A DNA stretch of 64,000 nt from JACVRW01 sp963846505 (lineage in GTDB: Bacteria > Actinomycetota > Thermoleophilia > Solirubrobacterales > Thermoleophilaceae): contig CAWJWD010000004.1 of the NCBI GenBank assembly GCA_963846505.1, positions 62,001-126,000 of the forward strand, in the 5' to 3' direction. A program made the position numbers and the translations under genes. The notes under the pieces were generated by a model that saw nothing but the letters and a program-made list of their open reading frames with translations, did no database searches and had not been told where the DNA came from. Below, in pieces: positions 17,062-26,150 of the stretch (within the stretch, counting starts at the first letter, position 1; each line of letters begins with the position of its first letter).

Positions 17062-17083
17062 GATCCGGCCGTCGCGGCTGCAG

Positions 17084-17107
17084 CAGGGGTGGTCGAGACC
17101 ACCCCTG
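17084..17107 (+). terminator. hairpin after the dipeptidase
   Basis: CAGGGGTGG pairs with CCACCCCTG around TCGAGA. The stem is 9 bp without a U-tract, between the dipeptidase and the gene at 17180. Confidence 0.55.
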
Positions 17108-17179
17108 GGGCTCCTGGGCTGGGCGTCCGCGCGCCCCGAGACTCCTCTCATCGCATCTCACCACCACCAAGGAGTCACG

Positions 17180-17801
17180 ATGAGCAACCACACCACCGCC
17201 CAGACCCCCCGTCGCCGCCGTGCCCTGCTGCCCGCCGCGCTGGCCACCGCAGCGCTGCTTGCTGGTTCCGGCCTCGAGCATGGCCGGCCCGCACTTCGGC
17301 GCCAAGCTCACCCCGGACGTCCAGCCGTCCAACGCCTCGACCGCTCATCCCTGCACGCCGCTCGAGGGCCAGTCCTGCACCCGCGTCGCCATGGAGGGCT
17401 ACTACCGGCCCGAGCAGCCCAACGCCCCCAAGTCCGGCACGATCAAGCGCGTGCGCCTGATCGCCGGCGAGGCCGGCAGCTTCCGGCTGCAGATCGCCAA
17501 GGCGCGACCCGGCAGCCGGCAGGCCAAGATCGTGCGCAACGGCCCGCGCATCAGCTACCAGGGCCAGGCCCCCGACGCGGACGAGTCCGGCGTGTACGGC
17601 GTCGAGTCGTTCAAGGTAGACGTGAAGGTCAAGCGGGGCGAATACCTCGCGATCAAGTCGACCGAGACGAGCATGCTGCGCTGCAGCTCCGGCGGTCCGA
17701 ACCAGCTGCTGTTCCAGCCACCGCTGGCGCTCGGCAGCCCCTTTCGCACGGCCGACGACACCGACGGCTGCTGGCTGCTGCTCGAGGCGGTCATGAAGTA
17801 G
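17180..17801 (+). CDS. secreted hypothetical protein, frameshifted in the signal peptide
   Basis: The ATG at 17180 follows AAGGAG at optimal distance and encodes a twin-arginine-like basic start (PRRRR) plus a hydrophobic core. A break near 17270 moves to the frame carrying the mature protein: about 175 residues, beta-rich, with Cys near CTPLEGQSC, LRC and DGCWLLLEAVMK. I recognise no domain. An exported beta-sandwich protein is the most I can infer. A strong terminator follows. Confidence 0.7.
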
Positions 17802-17832
17802 CCGCTCGGTTCCATCCCCATCCCACCGGCAG

Positions 17833-17856
17833 GCGAGCCCCGATTTCGGGGCTCGC
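17833..17856 (+). terminator. hairpin terminator
   Basis: GCGAGCCCCG pairs perfectly with CGGGGCTCGC around ATTT, followed by TTGCGTCT. It lies between the secreted protein and nadE, so the two are separate transcription units. Confidence 0.8.
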
Positions 17857-17870
17857 TTGCGTCTGCGCGC

Positions 17871-17876
17871 GATAAT
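17871..17876 (+). promoter_or_regulatory. -10-like GATAAT, six bases before nadE
   Basis: GATAAT is close to consensus TATAAT, and GGGCAC separates it from the ATG at 17883. It follows the upstream terminator directly. Confidence 0.55.
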
Positions 17877-17882
17877 GGGCAC

Positions 17883-19679
17883 ATGACCTCCTCCGCCCCG
17901 CTGCGCGTGGCGCTCGCCCAGATCGACACCACCGTCGGCGACCTCGACGGCAACGCCGCCGCGATCGCCGAGAACACCACTCGTGCTCGCGAGCAGGGCG
18001 CGCAGCTGGTGGTCCTTCCGGAACTGGCGCTGACCGGCTACCCGCCCGAGGACCTGCTGCTCAAGAACGGCTTCCTCGACGCGGCCGCGCAGGCACTCGA
18101 CGAGTTGGCCGCGCAGACGCACGGCATCGCGGCGCTGGTCGGCTTTCCCGAGCGCAGCGACGACGTCTACAACGCCGCCGCGCTGCTCGCCGACGGCGAG
18201 GTCAAGGGCGTGTACCGCAAGATGTACCTGCCCAACTACGGGGTCTTCGACGAGCAGCGCTACTTCCAGGCCGGCGCCGAGCCGGCGGTCTTCGAGCTCG
18301 ACGGCGTACCGATCGGGATCTCGATCTGCGAGGACATCTGGGAGCCCGGCCCGCCCGCCCGCTCGGAGGCGCTCGCCGGGGCGCAGGTGATCGTCTGCCT
18401 GTCCGCCTCGCCCTACCGTGCCGGCTTCGGCCGCGGGCGCGAGCGCATGATCACCCAGCGGGCGATGGACTACCTCTCGGCCGTCGTGTTCGTCAACGCC
18501 GTTGGCGGCCAGGACGAGCTGGTCTTCGACGGTCACAGCCTCGCTGTCGACGCCGACGGCCGCCTGCTGACGCGCTGCCCGCAGTTCGAGCCCGACCTGC
18601 GGCTGTGCACGATCCAGCCGCGCGAGATCGCCGCGGCGCGGCTGCGCGAGACGCGCCACCGCGAGAGCGTGCGGCGCGAGCGGCGGCTTGCCGGCACCCC
18701 GGCGGGCGAGCCCGCCGTCCGCAACCTGGGCGGGGTCGAGGTCGGACCGGCCCCGGCGGCGGAGTCCGCCGCGCCGGCACCGCTGCTGGAGCCGGCGCCC
18801 GAGATCTACGCCGCGTTGCGCGTCGGCCTGACCGACTACGTCGAGAAGAACCGCTTCGAGCGCGTGGTGATCGCGCTCTCGGGCGGGATCGACTCGGCGC
18901 TCGTCGCGCTGCTGGCCGTCGACGCGCTCGGTCCCGGGCGCGTGACCTGCGTGTCGCTGCCCTCGCCGCACTCCTCGGAGGGCACGAAGGCAGACGCGCG
19001 CGCGATCGCGGCCAACCTCGGCGTCGACTTCCTCGAGCTGCCGATCGAGGGCGCGATGGAGGTCTACGACGAGCTGCTGGCCGAGCCGTTCGCCGGCCGC
19101 GAGCCGGACATCGCCGAGGAGAACCTGCAGGCGCGCATCCGCGGCAACGTCGTGATGGCGCTCTCGAACAAGTTCGGCTGGCTGGTGCTGACGACCGGCA
19201 ACAAGTCCGAGATGTCGGTCGGCTACGCGACGCTCTACGGCGACATGGCGGGCGGCTTCGCCGTGCTCAAGGACGTCTTCAAGGGCTGGGTCTACGAGCT
19301 CGTGCGCTGGCGCAACGCCGAGGCGGGGACGGAGCTGGTGCCGACCTCGGTGCTCGAGCGCCCCCCCTCGGCCGAGCTGCGCGCCGACCAGCTGGACGAG
19401 GACTCGCTGCCTCCGTACGAGGTGCTCGACGCGATCCTCGCCGGCTACGTCGAGGAGGACCTCGACGCCGCCGAGCTCGTCGCCCGCGGCCTGCCGGCCG
19501 AGACCGTCGAGCACGTGATCGGGCTCGTCGACCGCTCCGAGTACAAGCGCCGCCAGACCCCGCCGGGCATCAAGATCTCGACGAAGGCGTTCGGCAGAGA
19601 TCGGCGGCTGCCGATCACCAACCGCTACCAGAGCCGCGTCGAACGCCCGCCCCGGCGGCGTCTGCGCGCACTGGGCTAG
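17883..19679 (+). CDS. nadE: glutamine-dependent NAD+ synthetase
   Basis: The 598-residue two-domain enzyme has an N-terminal nitrilase-type glutaminase. Its Glu is in PELALTGYPPEDLL, its Lys in YRKMYLPNYGVF and its Cys in ISICEDIWEP (about residue 148). The C-terminal synthetase has the pyrophosphatase loop ALSGGIDSAL (about 331-340) and LTTGNKSEMSVGY. It makes NAD+ from nicotinic acid adenine dinucleotide, ATP and glutamine. It is one of the large intact frames in the window. The cyclase gene starts one base after its stop. Confidence 0.95.
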   Translation: MTSSAPLRVALAQIDTTVGDLDGNAAAIAENTTRAREQGAQLVVLPELALTGYPPEDLLLKNGFLDAAAQALDELAAQTHGIAALVGFPERSDDVYNAAALLADGEVKGVYRKMYLPNYGVFDEQRYFQAGAEPAVFELDGVPIGISICEDIWEPGPPARSEALAGAQVIVCLSASPYRAGFGRGRERMITQRAMDYLSAVVFVNAVGGQDELVFDGHSLAVDADGRLLTRCPQFEPDLRLCTIQPREIAAARLRETRHRESVRRERRLAGTPAGEPAVRNLGGVEVGPAPAAESAAPAPLLEPAPEIYAALRVGLTDYVEKNRFERVVIALSGGIDSALVALLAVDALGPGRVTCVSLPSPHSSEGTKADARAIAANLGVDFLELPIEGAMEVYDELLAEPFAGREPDIAEENLQARIRGNVVMALSNKFGWLVLTTGNKSEMSVGYATLYGDMAGGFAVLKDVFKGWVYELVRWRNAEAGTELVPTSVLERPPSAELRADQLDEDSLPPYEVLDAILAGYVEEDLDAAELVARGLPAETVEHVIGLVDRSEYKRRQTPPGIKISTKAFGRDRRLPITNRYQSRVERPPRRRLRALG

Positions 19680-21065
19680 GTGAACGCCAGCCGCCTCCTG
19701 GTCGACAGCGGCCCCGGCCAGGCCGGACGGCTGGTGGCCTGGGCGTCGCTGCTGGCGCTGCCGCTGCTCGGCCTCGTGCTGCTGCTCGTGGCGCCGTCGG
19801 CGGACGTGCGCTGGGAGGACCACCCCGCCCACTTCTGGCTCGTGCTCGGCGCCGCCGTGGTCAGCGCAGCGCTGGCGCTGTCCACCTCGTCGATCGCGCT
19901 GCGCCGCGCCGACGCGCGCCTCTACCTCGTCTCGCTCGCCTTCCTGTCTGCGGCCGGATTCCTCGTCCTGCACGCGCTCGCCACCCCCGGCGTGCTGCTC
20001 GACGGGCCCAGCCAGGGCTTCGTGATCGCGACGCCGGTCGGGCTGCTGATCGCCGCGATCTTCGCCGCCGCCTCGGCGCTGCCGCTCGACGGCCGCCGGG
20101 CCGCGGCGATCATCCGCCACGCCCGCCTGCTGAGAGGCGTGCTCGTGGGGCTGATGGTGCTGTGGGCGATCGCCTCGCTCACCTCGCTGCCGGGCCTCGA
20201 GGACCCGACGCCGACCGAGCGCGCCACCGGTCCGCTGATCGCCGCGGCGCTGATCGCGGTGGTGCTCTACGGCTTCGCCGCCGTGCGCTACCTGTTCATG
20301 CAGCGCCTGACCGGCTCGCCGATCCTGCTCGCCGTCGCCAGCGCCTGCGCGCTGCTGGCCGAGGCGATGATCGCGGTCGCGTTCGCGCGCAACTGGCACG
20401 CGACCTGGTGGGAGTGGCACCTGCTGATGCTGTGCGCCTTCGGGGCCATCGCCTACGCCGCTCAGCAAGAGGACTCCGAGGAGCGCTTCCGCGACCTCTA
20501 TCTCGACGAGACCGCGGCGGGCAAGCGCGAGGTCAGCGTGCTGTTCGCGGACCTGCAGGGCTTCACCGCCTTCTCGGAGGGTCGCGACCCGCGCGAGGTC
20601 TCGGAGATGCTGAACGCCTACTTCGAGGTCGCGATCCCGCCGCTGGTGCGCGAGCAGGACGGTGAGATCGATCGTCTGATGGGCGACGCGATCATGGCGA
20701 CCTGGGGCACTCGCGGCGACCAGCCCGACCACGCGCTGCGAGCGGTGCGAGCAGCGCAGGCGCTGCAGGCGACCACCGCCGAGATCGCGGCAGCACACCC
20801 GGCCTGGCCGCGCTTTCGGGCGGGCGTCAACACCGGTGAGGCGATGGTGGGCGTGGTCGGCGCCGAGAGCGGGCGCAGCTTCACCGTCATCGGCGACACG
20901 GTCAACGTCGCGGCACGGCTCGAGCACGAGGCGCCGGCCGGCGGCGTCGTGATCGGGGTCGAGACGCTGCGCGCGCTCGACGGGGCGCGCGTGCGTCCGC
21001 TTGGAGGGGTGCGGGTCAAGGGCAAGCGGGACCCGGTGGAGGCCTATCTGCTGGAGGAGTCCTAG
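19680..21065 (+). CDS. membrane class III adenylate/guanylate cyclase
   Basis: The 461-residue product has eight predicted membrane helices (about 18-265) and then a class III catalytic domain. Metal-binding aspartates are in VLFADLQGF and LMGDAIMATWG. The late motif FTVIGDTVNVAARLE supplies the transition-state Asn and Arg. At the usual substrate-selecting Lys before MGD the residue is Arg (EIDRLMGD), so nucleotide specificity is uncertain. The eight-helix module probably senses a membrane or small-molecule signal. The GTG start immediately follows nadE. The stop shares a CTAG with the converging thioesterase. Confidence 0.85.
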   Translation: MNASRLLVDSGPGQAGRLVAWASLLALPLLGLVLLLVAPSADVRWEDHPAHFWLVLGAAVVSAALALSTSSIALRRADARLYLVSLAFLSAAGFLVLHALATPGVLLDGPSQGFVIATPVGLLIAAIFAAASALPLDGRRAAAIIRHARLLRGVLVGLMVLWAIASLTSLPGLEDPTPTERATGPLIAAALIAVVLYGFAAVRYLFMQRLTGSPILLAVASACALLAEAMIAVAFARNWHATWWEWHLLMLCAFGAIAYAAQQEDSEERFRDLYLDETAAGKREVSVLFADLQGFTAFSEGRDPREVSEMLNAYFEVAIPPLVREQDGEIDRLMGDAIMATWGTRGDQPDHALRAVRAAQALQATTAEIAAAHPAWPRFRAGVNTGEAMVGVVGAESGRSFTVIGDTVNVAARLEHEAPAGGVVIGVETLRALDGARVRPLGGVRVKGKRDPVEAYLLEES

Positions 21066-21496
21066 GACCGCGAGGGGTCCTGCACGCCGGGCGGCAGCGG
21101 CCGCACCGCCATCGTCATGCGCGTGGTCGCGCAGAGGCGACCGTCGTCGTCGCGAAAGTCGACGTCCCAGACCCAGGTCGTGCGGCCGCGGTGCAGGCGC
21201 CGCGCCTCGGCGTGGATGGTGCCGCTGGTGGCCGGGCGCAGGAAGCTCGTGCTGTTCGACTGACCGGTGGCCATGTTGCCCTCCTCGGCCACCGCCATGT
21301 GCGTCGCGATCGAGACCAGCGACTCGGCCAGCGACGCATACGCACCGCCGTGGACGAGCCCGAACGGCTGCTGGACCCGCCTCTGGACCGCAAAACGGGC
21401 CCGCGCACGCTCGGCGCCGGCCTCGAGCAGCTCGAAGCCGAGCACGTCGTCGAGCGTCTCGGGAACGGGGTAGCCCTGGAGCGGCTGTTCGGTCAC
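21062..21496 (-). CDS. PaaI-type hotdog thioesterase
   Basis: The 144-residue product has the hotdog pattern of PaaI/YdiI enzymes. GLVHGGAYASLAES (about 46-59) supplies the catalytic Asp/Glu-Ser region, and FLRPATSGTIHAEARRLHRGRTT forms the core strands. These enzymes hydrolyse aryl- or acyl-CoA thioesters. GTG at 21496 has TAGCCT seven bases upstream, whose TA is shared with the promoter of the divergent gene at 21523. Confidence 0.88.
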   Translation of the reverse strand: MTEQPLQGYPVPETLDDVLGFELLEAGAERARARFAVQRRVQQPFGLVHGGAYASLAESLVSIATHMAVAEEGNMATGQSNSTSFLRPATSGTIHAEARRLHRGRTTWVWDVDFRDDDGRLCATTRMTMAVRPLPPGVQDPSRS

Positions 21497-21503
21497 GGCG
21501 AGC

Positions 21504-21509
21504 AGGCTA
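21504..21509 (-). promoter_or_regulatory. -10-like TAGCCT for the PaaI-type thioesterase
   Basis: The hexamer lies seven bases before the GTG at 21496. Its first two bases are the complement of the TA that begins the plus-strand element at 21508. Confidence 0.5.
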
Positions 21510-21513
21510 CAGT
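21508..21513 (+). promoter_or_regulatory. -10-like TACAGT for the anti-sigma-like gene
   Basis: The hexamer lies nine bases before the ATG at 21523 and shares its TA with the minus-strand element, giving a divergent pair with overlapping promoters. Confidence 0.5.
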
Positions 21514-21522
21514 TCGCCCGCG

Positions 21523-22484
21523 ATGGCGACCTTCGATCAGCTGTCCGCGGAGCAGCGGGCGATCATCGAACTCGTCCTCCGGCAGGGGAAGAGCTACGCC
21601 GAGCTGGCGGAGATGCTCGACCTGCCCGAGGACCGGGTGCGCGAGCTCGCACACGAATCGCTCGAGCAGCTCGCGCCCGTCACCGCGGCTGCGGTGGAGG
21701 ACGACTGGCGCGGCCAGCTCGTCGACTACGTGCTCGGCCAGCAGTCCGGGACCGAGGTCACCGCCACGCGCGGTCACCTGCGGCGCTCGGAGGCGGCGCG
21801 CGCATGGACGCGCTCCCTGCTCGACTCGCTCGACTTCCTCTATCCGGACGGCCTGCCCGAGGTTCCCGAGAGCCGTGGCGGCCGCAGGCGCGACGGCGCG
21901 GCGCCCCGGGAACGCGCGAACGGCCCACTCAGCCCGGAAGCGCACGCTGCGGTCCAACGCCGTCGCATGCTCGCCGGTGCCGGCATCGTCGCGCTGCTGC
22001 TGATCGTCGTGCTGGTCTGGCCGGTCGGGCTGCTCACCGGCGGCGACGACGAGAGCTCGGGCGACGGCGGCAGCGAGCAGACCAGCGCGCAGGCGGCCAA
22101 GAACCAAGCTGCCGGGGTCGCGGTCGTCGCGCTCAAGGACGGCAAGTACTCCGTGCTGGTCACCGCCGCCAAGCTGCCGGCGCTGAAGCGCGACCAGGCC
22201 TACGAGGTCTGGCTCTACAACAGCCAGGGCGACGCGAAGTCGCTGGGGGCGCAGGTGCCCGCCGAGAACGGCGAGCTTCTCCGGCCAGAGCGCCGCGCTG
22301 ACGCGCTCGGAGGTCGAGAAGTACCGCTTCGTCGACATCTCGCGCGAGCCGGTCGACAACGAGACCGCGCATTCGGGCACGTCGGTCCTGCGCGGGCAGC
22401 CTGCAGCCGATCCGCAACGCCAGCCCCAAGCAGGGCCAGGCGGCGCCGGTCAGCAACGCGGTGCTTCGTCCACCGCGCAGCTGA
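21523..22484 (+). CDS. membrane anti-sigma-K-like protein with N-terminal HTH, frameshifted
   Basis: The first 55 residues look like a sigma-70 region 4/HTH segment (LSAEQRAIIELVLRQGKSYAELAEML). A single membrane helix (about 151-168) and an RskA-like extracytoplasmic domain (VVALKDGKYSVLVTAAKLP, YEVWLYNSQGD) follow. The C-terminal part is recovered by shifting frame near 22285 and 22395 (LTRSEVEKYRFVDISREP; HSGTSVLRG). Anti-sigma-K factors hold a sigma factor at the membrane. No sigma gene is adjacent, and the HTH could itself be the regulatory part. Confidence 0.7.
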
Positions 22485-22502
22485 CCGTTCGCCTCCTTCG
22501 CG

Positions 22503-23416
22503 CTAGCCGCCGATCCCGGGCAGTACCAGCACGCAGGGAGGCGTTCTCGCGTGCGCCGGATCGAGCGCGTTGAGCACGTAGCCCAGCGCCCGCCGGTCGT
22601 ACGGGATCGCGATGTGATCGACCTGATCGAGGATGCAGCCGCTCTGCACCGTGACGTTGGTGACGCCCGGACCCGCTCAGGAAGGCCGACGTGTAGGGCG
22701 TCACGACCTCGTCGTTTCTCGTCTGGATCACCGTGTAGCTGACGCCCGGCACGGTGTCGCCGCCGCTGTTGAGCTGGCTCAGGAACGAGGAGCCGACGAT
22801 CTGCTGGTCGCAGGCCGGGCAGCCGGCGTCAGGATCGCTCTCGCGCCCGGGATGACGCTCGGCGAGCAGGCCGAGTCCGAGCAGCGTCGTGCCGTGGTTG
22901 GACGGCGACAGGCCCACGAGCGCGTTGACCTCGCTGGCGCCGCCGAGGAACTTCAGGTACCAGCGCGGCATCATGCCGCCCTGGGAGTGTCCGACGACGT
23001 CGACCTTCGCCGCGCCGGTGGCCGCTCTGACCGAGTCGACGAACGCGTCCAGCTGCTGCGCGGACTGCGGGATGTCGCCCGTGCCTCTGAACGGACCGGG
23101 GACGTAGCCGCCGTAGTTGAGCGCGAAGACGCAGTAGCCGTTGTTCTTCAGCAGCGGCGAGAGCGCGCGCCAGTTGAGGTTCTGGTTCTCGAACGTGCCG
23201 TGCACGAGCACGACCGGGACGCGGATGGGCCGCGCTCGGTCTGCACGAGAAGTCGTTGGCCCCGGGCGGTGGGTCGTTGGGCAGTGCCGTCCCGATCGCC
23301 AGCGCGGTCGGGAAGTTGTAGATCACCGGCAGCGCTGCCTGCGCGCTCGCCGCGCCCAGGGCGAGCGCGAGCAGCGTCAGCGCGAGCACCAGCACGCGCC
23401 TGTCGATTGGCCGCAT
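22503..23416 (-). CDS. secreted triacylglycerol lipase-like alpha/beta hydrolase, frameshifted
   Basis: A signal peptide (MRPIDRRVLVLALTLLALAL, cleaved near AQA) precedes a lipase domain read over breaks near 23230 and 22675. The oxyanion region is LVHGTFENQ and the nucleophile is Ser in VVGHSQGGMM. The His is recovered after the second break in the DHIAIPYD segment. The Cys pair in CPACDQQ may form a disulfide. It resembles secreted actinobacterial lipases. AAGGAGG upstream of the ATG at 23416 marks a Shine-Dalgarno start. Confidence 0.82.
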
Positions 23417-23483
23417 CGTCCGACTCCTCCTTCGTTGGTACGCCATTACGTACCAGTGAAGATAACTCGTGAGGTCGGCGGGT

Positions 23484-25126
23484 CTAGCGCGGCGGCAGCA
23501 GCTTGCCGGGGTTCATGATCCCGGCCGGGTCGAGCCGCTGCTTGGCGGCACGCAGCAGCTCCAGCCCCAGCTCGCCCACCTCCGCTTGCATGTACGGCGC
23601 GTGGTCGCGACCGACGGCGTGGTGGTGGGTGATCGTGCCGCCATGCTCGACGATCGCCCGCGAGGCGGCGTCCTTGGCCGCGTGCCACTGCTCGAGCGGC
23701 GCGTCGGCCTGCTGGCGCGCCAGGAAGGTGAAGTAGAGCGACGCGCCGGAGCGATAGAGGTGCGAGACGTGGCACATCACCCGCGCGGGCGTGCCGCGGC
23801 CCTCCAGCGTGCTCAGGAGCGCGCTGCGCACCGCCTCGTGCAACGTCGCCAGGTTGCTCCAGCTGGTCGCCGTCTCGAGCGTCTCGACCAGCACGCCGCG
23901 GCCGAGCAGCTCGTCGCGCAGGTAGGGCGCGCCGTAGCGACCGTGCAGCCAGGAGCGGCCCGGGCGCTGACCGAGCGCGACGCCGCCGCGCGGCGCGCAG
24001 CTGCCGCGCCATCAGCAGTCGCCGGCGCTCGACCGACTCGGCGCTGCCCTCGAGCCCGATGATCGCGATGCAGCCGCCCTCGTGACCGCGCAGGCGCAGG
24101 TAGCTGCGGCCCAGCTTCTGCGTCGTGCTCCCACCGTTGCCGGCGGCCGCGAGCGCCAGCTGCAGGCGCGTCTCCTCCTCGTCGGAGAGGCGCGCCACGT
24201 CCGGGGCGGCGCCGGCCTGCTCGAGCGTGCGGAAGGCGGTCGCACCCTCGGCGAAGCTGCGAAACGACCAGCCCTCGTAGCGACGCACCGCCGGCGCGGG
24301 CCGCACGCGCAGCGTCGCCTCGACGATCACGCCGAGCACGCCCTCCGAGCCGACCACCAGCTCGCGCAACGACGGGCCGGCGGCCGAGGCCGGCACCGCG
24401 CTCACGCGCAGCTCGCCGGCCGGCGCGACGCAGCGGACGCCCTCGACCAGCTCGTCGATGCGCCCGTAGCCGGTCGAGGCCTGGCCGGCCGAGCGCGTCG
24501 CGACCCAGCCGCCGACGGTCGAGTGCTCGAACGACTGCGGGAAGTGGCCGAGCGTCAGCCCCTGCTCGGCCAGCAGCGCCTCGGCCCGCGGGCCGAGCAG
24601 TCCCGCTTCGAACGTCGCAGTCAGCGATTCCGGGTCGACGCCCAGCAGCTCGTCGAGGCGGGCGAGGTCGAGCGAGATCGCTCCCTCGAAGCCCGTCCGC
24701 TGCGGCTCCACGCCGCCGACGACGCTGGTCCCGCCGCCGAACGGCACGACGGCCACGCGCGCGGCGCGCACAGGCGTCCAGCACGGCGCGCACCTCGTCG
24801 GCCGAGCCCGGCGACCACGACGCGTCGGGCGCGCTCGAGGCGTCGCCGGAGCGGATGCGCACGAGGTCGGGATAGCTCTTGCCGACCGCGTGCGTGACGC
24901 GCGACGCGCGGTCGTCGCGCACGTGCTCCGCGCCCAGGATCGAGACCAGCCGCTCGCGCAGCTCGGCGGGCAGCGCCGGGTCGGGCAGGCGCACGTCGTC
25001 GAGCGCGACCGTGGCGGCGGTCTCGAAGCCGTCGGTGCCGAGCTCTTCGCGCAACAGCGCGGTCGCCGCCTCCGACAGTCCCCCGTCGTGGCCGTCCTCG
25101 CCCCAGCCCCACCAGCGCATCGCCAT
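23484..25126 (-). CDS. FAD-linked oxidase, alkyl-DHAP synthase-like, frameshifted
   Basis: Over breaks near 24770 and 23950 this reads as about 545 residues. The FAD domain shows VVPFGGGTSVVGG and GHFPQSFEHSTVGGW. The substrate domain has YGRIDELVEG, and the C-terminus has CHVSHLYRSGASLYFT and the His-rich THHHAVGRDHAPYM. This combination is the signature of alkyldihydroxyacetonephosphate synthase, which makes ether lipids in eukaryotes. The bacterial substrate is not established, so the call stays at '-like'. Many actinobacteria carry such proteins. Confidence 0.82.
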
Positions 25127-25181
25127 CAGTCATCCTCCCCGTGTGCCGACGTCGTCACGCCGGCCGCTCGTGCGCCGAGCA

Positions 25182-25628
25182 TCAGCGCTCCTCGCCCTCC
25201 TCGACGAGCCGGGCAAGGCCCGCGAGCGCGCCGTCGACCTGCTTGCTCGTCGCCGAACGCAGCTGGAACGGCGCCAGGCGCGCCCAGCCGCGCGGCTCGT
25301 GCTCGATCGCGATCGTCACCTCGGTGCCCCCGTCCCCGGGTTCGAGCTCGATCTCGGTGCGCGAGTCGACCAGGATGCGCTCGAACGGGGACTCGGCCAC
25401 CTCGTGGCGCCAGGCCACGCGTCGCTGCGGCTCGCGCTCGAGCAGCGTGTAGTCGGCACGCACGAGCTTGCCACGGCTCGAGCCGAGCACGTTCGTCCAG
25501 GCGTGCGGCTCGACCTCCTCGACGCGCAGCACTCCCGGCCACCAGCTCGGCAGTCGCTCCGGGTCGCTGACGACCTGCCAGACGGCGCCCGGGGCGGCGG
25601 CGACGCTGCGCTTGCGGCGCACGATCAC
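25182..25628 (-). CDS. SRPBCC/polyketide-cyclase-like lipid-binding protein
   Basis: The 148-residue product has the START/Bet v1-type pattern. There is an N-terminal strand and helix (AAAPGAVWQVVSDPERLPSW), a middle run of antiparallel strands and a long C-terminal amphipathic helix (SKQVDGALAGLARLVEEGEE). Such proteins bind hydrophobic ligands. The start overlaps the stop of apt upstream (25625-25628), so it is probably part of the same minus-strand operon. Confidence 0.82.
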   Translation of the reverse strand: MIVRRKRSVAAAPGAVWQVVSDPERLPSWWPGVLRVEEVEPHAWTNVLGSSRGKLVRADYTLLEREPQRRVAWRHEVAESPFERILVDSRTEIELEPGDGGTEVTIAIEHEPRGWARLAPFQLRSATSKQVDGALAGLARLVEEGEER

Positions 25629-26146
25629 GGGTCGTCGTAGCGCACGAGGGTGCGCACGTCGTAGTCGCGCAGGCGCTCGCGCCCGGCCAGGAACGCCAAC
25701 TCGATCACGAACGCACAGCCGGCCACCACGCCACCAGCTTGCTCGACCAGCGCACAGAGCGCGCCGGCGGTGCCGCCGGTCGCGAGCAGGTCGTCGTGGA
25801 CCAGCACGCGTGCGCCGCCGCGGATCGCGTCGGAGTGGACCTCGAGCGCGTCGACGCCGTACTCGAGCTCGTACTGGACCGATGCCGTCTCGCGTGGAAG
25901 GCGGCCCGGCTTGCGCGCCAGCACGAAGCCGGCGCCGGCCCGTGCCGCCAGACCGCCGCCGAGCACGAACCCGCGCGCCTCGGCCGAGAGCACGTAGTCG
26001 GCCTCGCGCTCGCGGGCGTAGCCGGCGAGCGCGTCGATCGCATGGTCGAGCGCGGCGGCGTCGAGGAACAGCGGCGTGATGTCCTTGAAGACGATCCCCG
26101 GCTTGGGAAAGTCCGGGATGTCCCGGATGTGGTCCTCGAGGCGCAC
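25625..26146 (-). CDS. apt: adenine phosphoribosyltransferase
   Basis: The 173-residue product begins with the Apt signature IRDIPDFPKPGIVFKDITPL (about 7-26). The PRPP-binding loop is VLVHDDLLATGGTAGAL (about 114-130). It salvages adenine to AMP using phosphoribosyl pyrophosphate. The GTG start lies four bases after the MerR gene stop, placing apt downstream of the regulator and FHA genes. Confidence 0.94.
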   Translation of the reverse strand: MRLEDHIRDIPDFPKPGIVFKDITPLFLDAAALDHAIDALAGYAREREADYVLSAEARGFVLGGGLAARAGAGFVLARKPGRLPRETASVQYELEYGVDALEVHSDAIRGGARVLVHDDLLATGGTAGALCALVEQAGGVVAGCAFVIELAFLAGRERLRDYDVRTLVRYDDP

Positions 26147-26150
26147 GCCG

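Noticed and set aside
17175..20927. A 1250-codon open frame on the minus strand, plus many other very long antisense frames.
   Set aside because: The plus strand here encodes clear NadE and a cyclase. Long antisense frames are expected at this GC content and the product is Arg/Gly/Ala-rich with no domain.
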